64,000 nucleotides of DNA from Ilyomonas sp965277535 (GTDB lineage: Bacteria; Bacteroidota; Bacteroidia; Chitinophagales; Chitinophagaceae), in assembly GCA_965277535.1 (NCBI GenBank), contig OZ255825.1:2108001-2172000 (forward strand), written 5' to 3'. Below the pieces are notes generated by a model. The model did not search any database, was not told the origin of the DNA, and worked only from the letters and a program-made list of their open reading frames with translations. Below are positions 17,120 to 26,199 of the stretch, in pieces (the first letter of the stretch is position 1; each line of letters opens with the position of its first letter). The position numbers and the translations under genes were made by a program.

Positions 17120-17488
17120 ATGGACATTCAAAACACACAAAGCCAAATGCGCAAAGGCGTGCTTGAGTTTTGCATTTTGTCTATCATAAAGCAGGGCGAA
17201 GTTTATCCCAGCGATATTGTAGAAAGAATGAAAGCTGCTAAACTGCACATTTTGGAAGGCACGCTGTACCCTTTGTTAACACGACTAAAGAATGCCGGCT
17301 ATCTCACTTATCGCTGGGTAGAAAGCATTAGTGGACCGCCACGCAAATATTTTGTAATGACCGACGCAGGGCTTTCTTTTTATGCCGAATTAGAGCGTAC
17401 CTGGACAGAACTTGCCGACGCGGTTCACACCTTAACACAAACCACCAACATTACCAACAATAACCAATCAAACAATCAAGCATCATGA
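17120..17488 (+). CDS. PadR family transcriptional regulator
   Basis: About 122 residues from MDIQNTQSQMRKG (ATG 17120; an ATG at 17075 is also in frame). The PadR winged helix is clear: RKGVLEFCILSIIKQGEVYPSDI, then ILEGTLYPLLTRLKNAGYLTYRW and GPPRKYFVMTDAG. PadR proteins are small dimeric repressors. The stop overlaps the next start by 4 bp (ATGA), so translation is coupled to pspC, a common Bacteroidota pair. It probably controls its own operon through the TAGTACT dyad. Confidence 0.92.
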   Translation: MDIQNTQSQMRKGVLEFCILSIIKQGEVYPSDIVERMKAAKLHILEGTLYPLLTRLKNAGYLTYRWVESISGPPRKYFVMTDAGLSFYAELERTWTELADAVHTLTQTTNITNNNQSNNQAS

Positions 17489-19647
17489 AAAAGGTAATCA
17501 ACATAAACTTTCAGGGCAGAGTAATACCGATAGAAGAAACTGCCTACGAAATATTAAAGCAATATGTAGATAGCCTGCGCCGCTATTTTATAAATGAAGA
17601 AGGCAGGGAAGAAATTATTAACGACATAGAAAGTCGCATTGCTGAACTGTTTGGCGAAACGCTGAAAAAAGGTGGCACCTGCATTACCGATGAGGACGTC
17701 AAGGCTGTAATCAGCAGCATTGGCAGACCTGAAGATTTTGATAGCGACGAAGAAAAAGTAAAAAGCCGCGTGTATGAAGAAAGTGGCAATAACAAAAACT
17801 ATACGTACACAAAAGCCGAGCGCTTTTACCGCAGCGAAAACGATAAAATAGTTGCCGGTGTTTGTGGTGGCTTGGCAGCTTATTTTGGTATTGACCCAAT
17901 CATTGTACGCATTCTGTTTGTGGTGTTTTCGTTCGGGTTTGGTTTTGGCTTTATTGCTTACATTGTTTTGTGGATAGCCGTTCCCAGCACAGCATCAACG
18001 GTAATTGGCTCTGCCCGCAAACGTTTGCTGCGCGACCCTGAAGACAAACTGATTGGCGGCGTTTGCAAAGGCTTGTCTTACTATTTTGGCGTAAACGTTT
18101 GGATTCCGCGCATTTTGTTTTTGATTCCTTTCTTTTCTTTCTTTTTTAGATGGGCGCATTGGGGAATATTGAATTACCCTAACTTTTTATCGGTTTCCTT
18201 TAGCCCTGGTGCAACGCTTATCTACATCATTCTTTGGATAGTGCTGCCCGAAGCTAAATCGACAAGTGACAGGCTGGAAATGAAAGGCGAGAAAGTTGAC
18301 ATAAATTCAATCAAAAACAACATTACCAACGAAATGAAAGGTGTGGGCGAGCGAGTAACGAAGTTTGGTCAGGAAGCGGCCGATTTTGCAAAACAAACCG
18401 GCCAGCAATTCAGCACGAAAAGCAAGCAATTTAGCGGTGAAGTTGCCCAAACGGCTCGTAAAAGCGGTCGTGGTTTAGGCAATGTGCTTGCCCTGCTGAT
18501 AAAGATTTTTGTTTACTTTATTGTAGGCTGTGTTTTATTCGCCGTGGTTTGCGGGCTGTTTGCTTTTGGTGTGGTAATGATTGGTTTGCTGCCACTTAAA
18601 AACTACATCTTGAACGGGGGCTGGGAAACTGTTTTTGCCTGGGGAACGCTGCTGTTGGTTTGGATACCAGTCATCGCCATCATTACAGGTGTTATCCGCA
18701 GGCTGGCAAAAGTGAAGGGCAACAGCGGCATTTTGCGTGCTTCCTTTTGGTCGTTGTGGTTGCTGGGGCTTGCTTGCGGCATCGGGCTGTTGGTTTCACT
18801 CGCCACCGATTTTAAATACCACAGCACAGTAAACGAGCAAAACATCTCTCTTTCTGATGCAAAAACAAACAAGTTAGAACTTCATGCCGACCGTTTGGGA
18901 TCTTATTACCGCCGTTACGACTGGCTGCAAATGGAGCCCTTTGCTAACATTGACGAAGACACGGCTTATGTAAACAATCTGCACGTAAGAATTATAAAAG
19001 CCGATGCTGACAGCTTTGAAGTAAAGCTTTTGAAAATGAGCGACGGCGCCAGCCGCGAGCAGGCAAATGAATTAAGCAACGAAATAAATTATAATATCAC
19101 ACAAAAAGATTCGGTGCTTACACTTTCAAAAGGGATAGCCATTACTGAAAACCGCAAATTCAGAAACCAGCGCGTGTATGTTACAGTGGCTGTGCCGTTG
19201 GGTAAGAGAATTTTGATTGATGGCAGTGTTGCCAACTGGTACGGAAACGTTCATATCGGTTTCAGAAGCGATGACTGGAACAATTACGGTTGGAGAAATG
19301 ACAATGATGGTTATGATTGGGATCATGATGTTGAATACATTATGACGAAAGATGGATTGAAAAGAGCCGACGGCAAAGTGAAAAATGATGATAACAATAA
19401 CGATGACAACTCCGATGATGACATCAATCAAAAATTAGAAGAAAACAAACGCAACCGTGAAGAACTGGAACGGCAGAGAAATGAAATGCAGCAAAAAATG
19501 CAGCAGATAGACAGCGAATTAAAACGGCCTGTTGATACTGTTCCTTCAACCCCAAAAAACGGGCAAAAACAAACCCTGAAAACCGCTGCGGTTATGCAAA
19601 CACACGCAAGCATTTCAACCATACTCTTGTCAAAGCTGGCAATATAA
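17485..19647 (+). CDS. PspC domain membrane protein
   Basis: 720 residues. The N-terminal region (1-105) is soluble and helical. Two PspC domains follow (about 110-168: NDKIVAGVCGGLAAYFGID; about 180-255: EDKLIGGVCKGLSYYFGVN), each with membrane segments. After a helical linker there are more membrane segments (about 335-450) and a C-terminal beta-rich envelope domain. An Asp/Asn-rich stretch and a coiled coil (about 645-680) precede the tail. PspC proteins sense or answer membrane stress; the role here is inferred. The tail carries an exact GGCAAAAACAAA (19562-19573) and another GCAAAAACAAA lies at 18859. Confidence 0.9.
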   Translation: MKKVININFQGRVIPIEETAYEILKQYVDSLRRYFINEEGREEIINDIESRIAELFGETLKKGGTCITDEDVKAVISSIGRPEDFDSDEEKVKSRVYEESGNNKNYTYTKAERFYRSENDKIVAGVCGGLAAYFGIDPIIVRILFVVFSFGFGFGFIAYIVLWIAVPSTASTVIGSARKRLLRDPEDKLIGGVCKGLSYYFGVNVWIPRILFLIPFFSFFFRWAHWGILNYPNFLSVSFSPGATLIYIILWIVLPEAKSTSDRLEMKGEKVDINSIKNNITNEMKGVGERVTKFGQEAADFAKQTGQQFSTKSKQFSGEVAQTARKSGRGLGNVLALLIKIFVYFIVGCVLFAVVCGLFAFGVVMIGLLPLKNYILNGGWETVFAWGTLLLVWIPVIAIITGVIRRLAKVKGNSGILRASFWSLWLLGLACGIGLLVSLATDFKYHSTVNEQNISLSDAKTNKLELHADRLGSYYRRYDWLQMEPFANIDEDTAYVNNLHVRIIKADADSFEVKLLKMSDGASREQANELSNEINYNITQKDSVLTLSKGIAITENRKFRNQRVYVTVAVPLGKRILIDGSVANWYGNVHIGFRSDDWNNYGWRNDNDGYDWDHDVEYIMTKDGLKRADGKVKNDDNNNDDNSDDDINQKLEENKRNREELERQRNEMQQKMQQIDSELKRPVDTVPSTPKNGQKQTLKTAAVMQTHASISTILLSKLAI

Positions 19648-19668
19648 ACGAGGTTTATTGTTGGTAAA

Positions 19669-19711
19669 AGAACTCTGTTTTCTTTATGAAAGCAGGGTTC
19701 TTTGTTTTTGC
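19669..19711 (+). terminator. Probable terminator of padR-pspC
   Basis: An imperfect stem (AGAACTCTG against CAGGGTTCT, extended by T/A pairs) is followed at once by TTTGTTTTTGC (19701-19711). The repeat motif here doubles as the U-tract of the terminator. Confidence 0.6.
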
Positions 19712-19724
19712 ACGAATATTTTAT

Positions 19725-21014
19725 TTACGAAAGAACAGAAGCAGCCGATAACATTTCGGCACGATGTCGTTCAGGATAGAGAAGTTCTGATACAAAATCG
19801 GCATGTGATTGAAGCTGTGTTGTTTTTCCTCTAAATTGGCTTTCAACAAAATGGGCTACGTGTTGTTGCACATTTAAGAAAGCGGTAGCGGTTGGTATGT
19901 GTAACTCACGCGAAGGAATACTGCTGTTCACTTCTTCTAAATTAGCATCCCACAAACCGGAAAGATGCCACGGTGTAAGATGATCCCAATCGGGCCGGTC
20001 AATCACCGGGTACCAGCAAACGCCCCACAAAGGAATGTGTTGCTGCAAAGCAAGCTCACACTCTCTGCCGATATAGCGGATCCATTTAAAACGGTCTTCT
20101 CTCGGATGGCTTGTTTCAGATAAAACAATCGGTTTTTGATAACGCACATAGGCCTGTTGCAGCAATTGATGCAAAGGTTTCCAGCGCGAATCGGGAAATT
20201 CATTCAGCCAGGGAAGAAAAGTTACTGTATTTGCTACCCATTGATTGTTGAAGTAAAAATTGAGCCCTAAAATATCAAGGTATTCGGGTTTGCCGCCCAA
20301 TTCAGGGCACAGCCTTCCCGTAAGCATATCCGCCGCCTGAAACTGGTTATTGTGTGCCATTGTTGCAAAGGCAAGCTCCTCGGGCGTTGCATTCAGCGGT
20401 GCAACCATATTCACTAAAGGTTCGGTCGTCATTATCTTCACCGAAGCGTCCTCTTCTTTCATTGCTGCAACCCCTTCAATGTAAGCCCTCATCAAAGCAT
20501 ACTTTACATTCCATCCCTGTTTAGTGCAGTAAGGCGAAGTGCCACGAACATCTCCACCGAGCCAAGAAATAAAGCTTACCTCGTTAATCGGCGTAACGAT
20601 CAGGGTTTCGGTTGGTGATAAGGTTCGGTAAAACCGAACGAATGCGCGGCACACATCGGCAAAGCGACCGGCAAAATGAGGATGAAGCGGCGTGAGATCG
20701 TCAGGAAAGCCAAAATGACAAATGTCCCAAACCTGCTGAATGCCATGCTTTTTCGCAGCTTCCATCATTGTAGCAACAGTACTCCAATCGTATTGATTGG
20801 GTTGCTTTTCCACCTGGCTCCAGCGGATGCCTTCCCGAACGGTTTTTATGTTGAAAAGGGATAAATCTTCGTAGTCTTTCTCTATTCTTTCCAAATGTCC
20901 TGTTATGTGTAAGAAATCAACGCGGTTACCAAAGGCATTCAGTTGATCGGTGCATTCATAGCCGCCCATCCAAAAGGAATGGAAAGGGCTTAGCCACGAC
21001 GAGTTAGTTTGCAT
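19725..21014 (-). CDS. Glycoside hydrolase clan A-like (GH1-type) protein
   Basis: 429 residues resembling beta-glucosidase-like TIM-barrel proteins. Likely acid/base Glu is in TPINEVSFISW and likely nucleophile in IVLSETSHPRED. Other barrel strands show GIRWSQVEKQPNQYDW and WDICHFGFPDDL. No signal peptide, so it is cytoplasmic. It follows the glycosyltransferase and UDP-galactopyranose mutase genes, but a strong hairpin (21081-21118) separates it from them. The true substrate may be a nucleotide-linked or lipid-linked sugar rather than a free glucoside; this is a guess. Confidence 0.75.
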   Translation of the reverse strand: MQTNSSWLSPFHSFWMGGYECTDQLNAFGNRVDFLHITGHLERIEKDYEDLSLFNIKTVREGIRWSQVEKQPNQYDWSTVATMMEAAKKHGIQQVWDICHFGFPDDLTPLHPHFAGRFADVCRAFVRFYRTLSPTETLIVTPINEVSFISWLGGDVRGTSPYCTKQGWNVKYALMRAYIEGVAAMKEEDASVKIMTTEPLVNMVAPLNATPEELAFATMAHNNQFQAADMLTGRLCPELGGKPEYLDILGLNFYFNNQWVANTVTFLPWLNEFPDSRWKPLHQLLQQAYVRYQKPIVLSETSHPREDRFKWIRYIGRECELALQQHIPLWGVCWYPVIDRPDWDHLTPWHLSGLWDANLEEVNSSIPSRELHIPTATAFLNVQQHVAHFVESQFRGKTTQLQSHADFVSELLYPERHRAEMLSAASVLS

Positions 21015-21080
21015 GTTAGTGTAAACAATTTTATTAAAAAGAAAGGTTTAGGGTTGAAATATCAATACAAATCAAAAAAG

Positions 21081-21118
21081 GTGCAAAACCAAAACGGCGG
21101 CGCCTTTTGGTTTTGCAC
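21081..21118 (-). terminator. Strong hairpin between glf and the glycosidase-like gene
   Basis: Perfect 14-bp arms GTGCAAAACCAAAA and complement around a 10-bp GC-rich centre. It begins 9 bp downstream of the glf stop. Both arms contain GCAAAACCAAA, the second recurring oligomer of the window. It is likely to end or attenuate the glf transcript. Confidence 0.65.
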
Positions 21119-21126
21119 AAATTATT

Positions 21127-22272
21127 TTATTGCTTAATTGCCATTTTTTGCATGTTGCCATTGATATGAACTGTCTCCTGTTCGGCAAGCATTAGCTTCT
21201 TAAACAGTGTTAGCGATTGTGCCACCACCTGGTCCATGTTGTAATATTTGTAAGTTCCCAGCCTGCCCGTAAAATAAACATTTGGCGTTGTAGCTGCCAG
21301 CAACTGGTATTTTTTATACAATTCTGCATTTTCAGGACGCGGAATCGGATAATACGGATCGCCTTCTGCTTTTGGATATTCATACACGATAGAAGTTTTA
21401 TGATGCTTCTGTCCTGTCAGATATTTAAACTCGGTGATTCGTGTGTACAAATGTTCGTTCGGATAATTGATTGTGCCGGTACTTTGAAAACGTTCGGTTT
21501 CTAAGGTTTCAAACTGAAATTCCAAAGAACGGTAAGGCAACTTGCCATAACAGTAATCAAAGTAAGAATCAATAGGTCCGGTAAAAATCAGGGATTTATA
21601 ACGGATGCTGCTTAAAATATCTTTATAATCTGTGTTCAGCATAATGCTGATATTCGGATTCGACAGCATATTTTGAAACAGTTGTGTATAACCATGCAAC
21701 GGCATTGCCTGGAATGTATCGGTAAAATAGCGGTCGTCTTTGTTAGTGCGGGTAGGAACGCGTGCTGTTACCGACGCATCCAGTTCGCTGGGGTCTAAAT
21801 CCCATTGTTTACGGGTATAATACTTAAAGAATTTTTCGTACAGCTCTTTGCCTACTTTCGCTACCACCACATCTTCCGATGTTCTGATTTTATCCTTTTT
21901 TTCAGCCCGGCTTTCAAAAAATGATTCTACCTGGTCGCCCGAAAGATTCAAACCATACAATGTATTGATGGTAGTAAGGTTAATGGGCATAGGAACCAAT
22001 TGCCCATCAACAGAGGCAAGCACTCTGTGCTCATAAGGACGCCATGCCGTAAAGCGGCTTAAGTATTCAAATACATCTTTTGAATTGGTATGAAAAATAT
22101 GCGGTCCGTATTTGTGTATCAGTATGCCATCGTTGTTGTAGTAATCATAAGTGTTTCCACCAATGTGATTACGTTTATCTATTATTAAAACTCTTTTGCC
22201 GCCTTTTGTGGCTAAGCGTTCTGCCAAAACACTTCCGGCAAAGCCTGCACCTACAACTACATAATCAAACAT
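21127..22272 (-). CDS. glf: UDP-galactopyranose mutase
   Basis: 381 residues. The FAD-binding GxGxxG start is clear (DYVVVGAGFAGSVLAERLA), with IDKRNHIGGNTYDYY, GPHIFHTNS and YTRKQWDLDPSELDASV typical of bacterial Glf. It converts UDP-galactopyranose to UDP-galactofuranose, the donor for galactofuranose in surface glycans. Its start overlaps the end of the glycosyltransferase gene by 8 bp, so the two are one operon. Confidence 0.95.
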   Translation of the reverse strand: MFDYVVVGAGFAGSVLAERLATKGGKRVLIIDKRNHIGGNTYDYYNNDGILIHKYGPHIFHTNSKDVFEYLSRFTAWRPYEHRVLASVDGQLVPMPINLTTINTLYGLNLSGDQVESFFESRAEKKDKIRTSEDVVVAKVGKELYEKFFKYYTRKQWDLDPSELDASVTARVPTRTNKDDRYFTDTFQAMPLHGYTQLFQNMLSNPNISIMLNTDYKDILSSIRYKSLIFTGPIDSYFDYCYGKLPYRSLEFQFETLETERFQSTGTINYPNEHLYTRITEFKYLTGQKHHKTSIVYEYPKAEGDPYYPIPRPENAELYKKYQLLAATTPNVYFTGRLGTYKYYNMDQVVAQSLTLFKKLMLAEQETVHINGNMQKMAIKQ

Positions 22273-23419
22273 ACGCGTCCTCCTTTTTTGTGTTATTTTT
22301 TATTTGTTTAGAATGATGAAAAGATGCTTTTTTATCCATTTCTTTTTCAATCAGGTTATTCATTTGTTGCCAGGTTGCATCCCATGAGTTGTCTTTCAAA
22401 AACTCATCCGTTTTTGCCAGCCATTGTTGCTTGTTTGTTTTTGCCAGTTCTTTTTCTGCTTTTCCAACGAACTCTTCCGAATTATTTACAATATGCACCA
22501 ATTCTTTGTCGCCATAGGGATGCACCACATCCTGAATTGCAGTTGAAATGACAGGTTTGCCACCGGCAAGATATTCCGGCGTTTTGGTTGGGCTGATAAA
22601 ACGGGTTGATTCATTTAAAAGAAATGGTACCAGAGCTATATCCCAGCCATGCAAATACAATGGAAGCTCGTTGTACGTTTTACCGCCAAGATAATGAATA
22701 TTTGACAAACGGGGCAAAATGGCCGTATCAATTTTTACAATCGGTCCTATCAAAACAAAATGCCAATCAGGCTTTTGTTGCGCTGCTTCCTTTATCAGGT
22801 CAATATCAAACCGTTCATCAATTACACCATAAAAACCAAGGCGTGGATGCGGAATGCCGGTCTGGTCAAAAGGCTCGTCTATCTCTTTTCTTGCCTGTCC
22901 GAAATGGGTTTTGTCAATACTGCTGGGAAAAGGATGAATGTTGTGATGCTGGTGCTTTTTAGCCTCGTACAAGGTATGCCCGCCAGTAAATACTACATCG
23001 GCTTTTGCCAGCAATTGCGTTTCCAATGCTTTTAGCAGGGGCGAAGCAAATTTAAAAGCCGAAAGTTCATCCATGCAATCGTACACAACCATCTCTGGAT
23101 TCAGATGATCACTTATCAGCAAAGCCATTGGCGTGTAGTACCATAAAATACAATTGCTTATTTTATGTTCTTTAAATAAGCTATCTAATAATTTCTTCTG
23201 CCTGTCAATATTTTCAATAGAGGGATTGCCTTGTAAATGCAATTGGACTACTTCCACGTTTTCTTTTGTCTTATTTATTCTGTAAGCATCATTTGGGGCA
23301 TCAAAAATGGGTTCCTCAATATAAAAAACACGACAAGTGGCGGCAAAACGGCTAAGCAAATGCTGTGGACGTTGATAGACAAAGTTCCATCGTAAATGAG
23401 AAAAGCATACAATATCCAT
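22265..23419 (-). CDS. Glycosyltransferase (GT4-like)
   Basis: 384 residues with a GT-B fold pattern. The N-terminal region starts DIVCFSHLRWNFVYQRPQHLLSRF. The C-terminal donor site has RFISPTKTPEYLAGGKPVISTAI. It is the upstream partner of glf. A role in moving galactofuranose or another sugar to a surface glycan is inferred from the neighbour. Codons for AKTNKQQW contain an exact TTTGTTTTTGCC (22434-22445). Confidence 0.88.
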   Translation of the reverse strand: MDIVCFSHLRWNFVYQRPQHLLSRFAATCRVFYIEEPIFDAPNDAYRINKTKENVEVVQLHLQGNPSIENIDRQKKLLDSLFKEHKISNCILWYYTPMALLISDHLNPEMVVYDCMDELSAFKFASPLLKALETQLLAKADVVFTGGHTLYEAKKHQHHNIHPFPSSIDKTHFGQARKEIDEPFDQTGIPHPRLGFYGVIDERFDIDLIKEAAQQKPDWHFVLIGPIVKIDTAILPRLSNIHYLGGKTYNELPLYLHGWDIALVPFLLNESTRFISPTKTPEYLAGGKPVISTAIQDVVHPYGDKELVHIVNNSEEFVGKAEKELAKTNKQQWLAKTDEFLKDNSWDATWQQMNNLIEKEMDKKASFHHSKQIKNNTKKEDAYV

Positions 23420-23701
23420 TTTTAAATTTCAATTTTTCAGTTTTATTGAAAGATGATGCAACTGGCAAAAGCGAAAAAATCAACGATTAGCAAAACGGAT
23501 GAGTAAAATAATTATGCCATTTTTATTTATTCTAATAATGAGATGAGAATATAAGCGTAAGTTCCATAATGTAACGGATTGTAGAATTTTATGCCCTTAG
23601 TTTTGGTTTTGGCATGATGATTTTTTATTATTGGATATAAGGTTCGACTTGGAGCCGGTTGCATTAAACAATCCGTTTCTGATTGATAAGACTGAACTCA
23701 A

Positions 23702-24892
23702 TCAGGAAGCAATGGTTGTTGCTATGCTTTCTATTATAATCTGGCAACCACTATCTAACTCTTCATCGGTAATGCTTAAAGGAGGCGCAATGCGCATTTT
23801 ATTAACTGCAAATAAGAACCAGTCAGAAATCAGCCCGTTGCTGATGCAGCGGCGAATCACTTTTACGTTCGTTTCAAAATCAGCAAACTGAAGCGATGCC
23901 CAAAGCCCGGCTGTTTGCAGGTTGTAAATAGCAGGGTGCTGTAATTGGCTGTGCAAGATTTCTTCTTTCTTTTTTACTTCCAAGATATAATTTTCTTCCA
24001 GCAACACTTCAAATGCAGCTTTGCCTGCGGCGCATGAAACCGGATGACCGCCAAATGTTGTAATATGCCCCAGCACCGGATTGTGAGTAAGGCTTTGCAT
24101 GATCTCATAATACGAAATAAATGCGCCCAAGGGCATTCCACCGCCCAAGGCTTTTCCGAGTAGCAAAATATCGGGTACAACATCGTGCTGCTCAAAAGCC
24201 CACAAGGTTCCGGTTCTGCCAAAGCCGGCTTGTATTTCATCTACAATCAACAAAGCGCCTTTTTGTTTGCACCTGTTTTGTATCTCTTGCAGCCAGCCTT
24301 TGGGTGGGCGGGTAACACCGCTTTCTGCCTGTACCGTTTCAACAATTACAGCAGCGGTGTCTTCATCAATGGCATTCATTACTTCTTCGCTACCAAATGG
24401 ATAATGGTAAACATCAGGCAGCAAAGGACGATACGCATTTCGATAATATTCATCGCCCATTACACTCAATGCTCCCTGCGTGCTGCCATGATAACTGTTG
24501 TGAAAGCCAATCATTTTACGGCGGCCTGTATAACGCTTGGCAAGTTTCAGTGCGCCTTCGGTGGCTTCTGTGCCGCTGTTGGTAAAATAAACGCAGTTGA
24601 GCGTTGCCGGCAAATGCTGTGTAAGCAACTGTGCATACGCCACTTGCGGACTTTGTATAAACTCGCCATACACTATCAGGTGCATGTATTGTTCAGCTTG
24701 TTGCTGAACTGCGGCAATTACTTTTGGATTGCCGTGACCGATGTTGGCAACGCTGAAGCCGGAAATAAAATCCAAGTACTGCTTACCATCCGCGCCAAAT
24801 TGATAAATACCTTTCGCCCGCACCATTTCCAAACCCATCGGTTCGGGCGAGGTTTGCGCAATGTGGCGAAGAAAAAGCGAGCGGTTATCCAT
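23702..24892 (-). CDS. Class III PLP-dependent aminotransferase
   Basis: 396 residues from MDNRSLFLRHIAQ (ATG 24892). Motifs include the PLP phosphate site TNSGTEATEGALKLA, the cofactor Asp in LLIVDEIQAGFGRTG and the Schiff-base Lys in LLLGKALGGGMPLGAF. Members include ornithine, acetylornithine and 4-aminobutyrate aminotransferases; the exact substrate cannot be fixed. No arginine genes are near. It appears to be a single-gene transcript. Confidence 0.9.
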   Translation of the reverse strand: MDNRSLFLRHIAQTSPEPMGLEMVRAKGIYQFGADGKQYLDFISGFSVANIGHGNPKVIAAVQQQAEQYMHLIVYGEFIQSPQVAYAQLLTQHLPATLNCVYFTNSGTEATEGALKLAKRYTGRRKMIGFHNSYHGSTQGALSVMGDEYYRNAYRPLLPDVYHYPFGSEEVMNAIDEDTAAVIVETVQAESGVTRPPKGWLQEIQNRCKQKGALLIVDEIQAGFGRTGTLWAFEQHDVVPDILLLGKALGGGMPLGAFISYYEIMQSLTHNPVLGHITTFGGHPVSCAAGKAAFEVLLEENYILEVKKKEEILHSQLQHPAIYNLQTAGLWASLQFADFETNVKVIRRCISNGLISDWFLFAVNKMRIAPPLSITDEELDSGCQIIIESIATTIAS

Positions 24893-24899
24893 AGTTGAA

Positions 24900-24927
24900 G
24901 ATGACAGTTGTTGGATGACAGATGCAA
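24900..24927. repeat. Degenerate heptamer tract
   Basis: GATGACA, GTTGTTG, GATGACA and GATGCAA in 7-bp register, in the leader of the aminotransferase gene. Weaker than the other heptamer arrays. Confidence 0.4.
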
Positions 24928-25088
24928 GAAATGAGCAAAAGTAAACCATGGATTTGCCTCCTTTTGGTTTTACTTTGTTTCCATCTTAAAAAATAAAATC
25001 ATTTTTAATTTGGCAGGCCTGCATTGTTGTTCGCTGCAAGCCTTTACTGATCTACTTTGTAGCAATCATAAATCTAAAATCACACAAT

Positions 25089-25607
25089 ATGGCTTTACTG
25101 ATACCTGTGCTGGGCAAAGAACCGCAAATGGGCGACCGTTGTTTTTTGGCTCCGAATGCTACACTTGTGGGTGATATAATTATGGGCGATGATTGCAGCG
25201 TTTGGTTTAACGCCGTTCTGCGCGGCGATGTTAACTTCATTCGTATTGGCAATAAAGTGAACATTCAGGATAACGCCGTTGTGCACTGCACGTTTGAAAA
25301 ATGGTCAACCACAATCGGCAATAATGTGTCTATCGGGCACAGTGCCATTGTACATGGCTGTACTTTACATGATGATGTGTTGATTGGCATGGGTGCGATT
25401 GTGATGGATGGTTGTATTGTTCATTCCAACTGCATTATTGCAGCCGGTGCAGTAATGCTGCAAAACACGGTTGCCGAAAGCGGAAGCATTTACGCAGGTG
25501 TTCCTGCAAAAAAGGTAAAAGACGTGTCGGCAGAGTTGACTGCCAATGAAATACACCGCATTGCCAACAATTATTTGCGATATGCCAGTTGGTTTAAAAA
25601 AAGTTAG
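25089..25607 (+). CDS. Gamma carbonic anhydrase family protein
   Basis: 172 residues of left-handed beta-helix hexapeptides. The three metal-ligand His positions appear in NAVVHCTFEKW and IGHSAIVHGCTLHDD. Gamma-class proteins hydrate CO2 or bind other small molecules using Zn or Fe as trimers. Many members (YrdA/PaaY type) have weak or unknown activity, so catalysis is not assured. It is divergent from the aminotransferase gene. Confidence 0.9.
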   Translation: MALLIPVLGKEPQMGDRCFLAPNATLVGDIIMGDDCSVWFNAVLRGDVNFIRIGNKVNIQDNAVVHCTFEKWSTTIGNNVSIGHSAIVHGCTLHDDVLIGMGAIVMDGCIVHSNCIIAAGAVMLQNTVAESGSIYAGVPAKKVKDVSAELTANEIHRIANNYLRYASWFKKS

Positions 25608-25664
25608 CAGCTCTTGCAGCGAAAAGCGGTGGCAATTTGTCTTTTGTATTTGGATAGCTTTTCT

Positions 25665-25676
25665 GGCAAAAACAAA
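25665..25676 (+). repeat. GGCAAAAACAAA site
   Basis: Exact 12-mer 58 bp after the gamma carbonic anhydrase stop, in a T-rich stretch. The rest of the gap to 25873 shows no gene. Confidence 0.6.
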
Positions 25677-25873
25677 ACTAATTGCTTATATTTTTTACGG
25701 CTAATTCACCCTTCAGAAAAGCTATCTTTTTTATCATACAATAATCTTTTCATTTATACGATTTATAACAGGAATTTGTACATACGATAAAAGAAGAAAT
25801 GTGAAAGCTACTACAACCTACTAAAACTTAATAAAACAGATTATATAACTCATTAAAAACAAAAAGCGGTACC

Positions 25874-26155
25874 ATGCACGCAACCCAATATGCTGCTACC
25901 ACCAATATCAACAATTTGAATAGCAGCCTCGCCGATTTTTACCAACTCACTGGTAAGTTAAGCAAACTTCGCTTTGTTCGTTTCACCGGGAAAGAAGATG
26001 AAGCCGATAGTATTCAGTGGTCCTTTACCTATCGCAAGCGCAAGTTTGTTTTACAGTACAGCATTTACAACGGTATCTCGTTATTTTCAGAAGAAGCCAA
26101 AGATGAAAAGTTAATCAACAAACTGGCGGGCAAGCTGCATTTGCTTCCATCCTGA
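25874..26155 (+). CDS. Hypothetical protein, 93 residues
   Basis: Not recognised. A soluble alpha/beta-like small protein: a helical N-terminal half (INNLNSSLADFYQLTGKLSK) and then beta-rich RFVRFTGKED, IQWSFTYRKRKFVLQYSIY. No signal peptide or membrane segment. It converges on rsgA. TTTGTTTTTGCA (26156-26167) begins immediately after its stop codon. Confidence 0.6.
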   Translation: MHATQYAATTNINNLNSSLADFYQLTGKLSKLRFVRFTGKEDEADSIQWSFTYRKRKFVLQYSIYNGISLFSEEAKDEKLINKLAGKLHLLPS

Positions 26156-26199
26156 TTTGTTTTTGCAGGAAAAATAATGCCCTTTACGCCGGCAATCAT

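Noticed and set aside
24185..24898. Long open frame of 237 codons on the plus strand
   Set aside because: It lies wholly opposite the aminotransferase gene, whose motifs are complete; composition is that of an antisense shadow.
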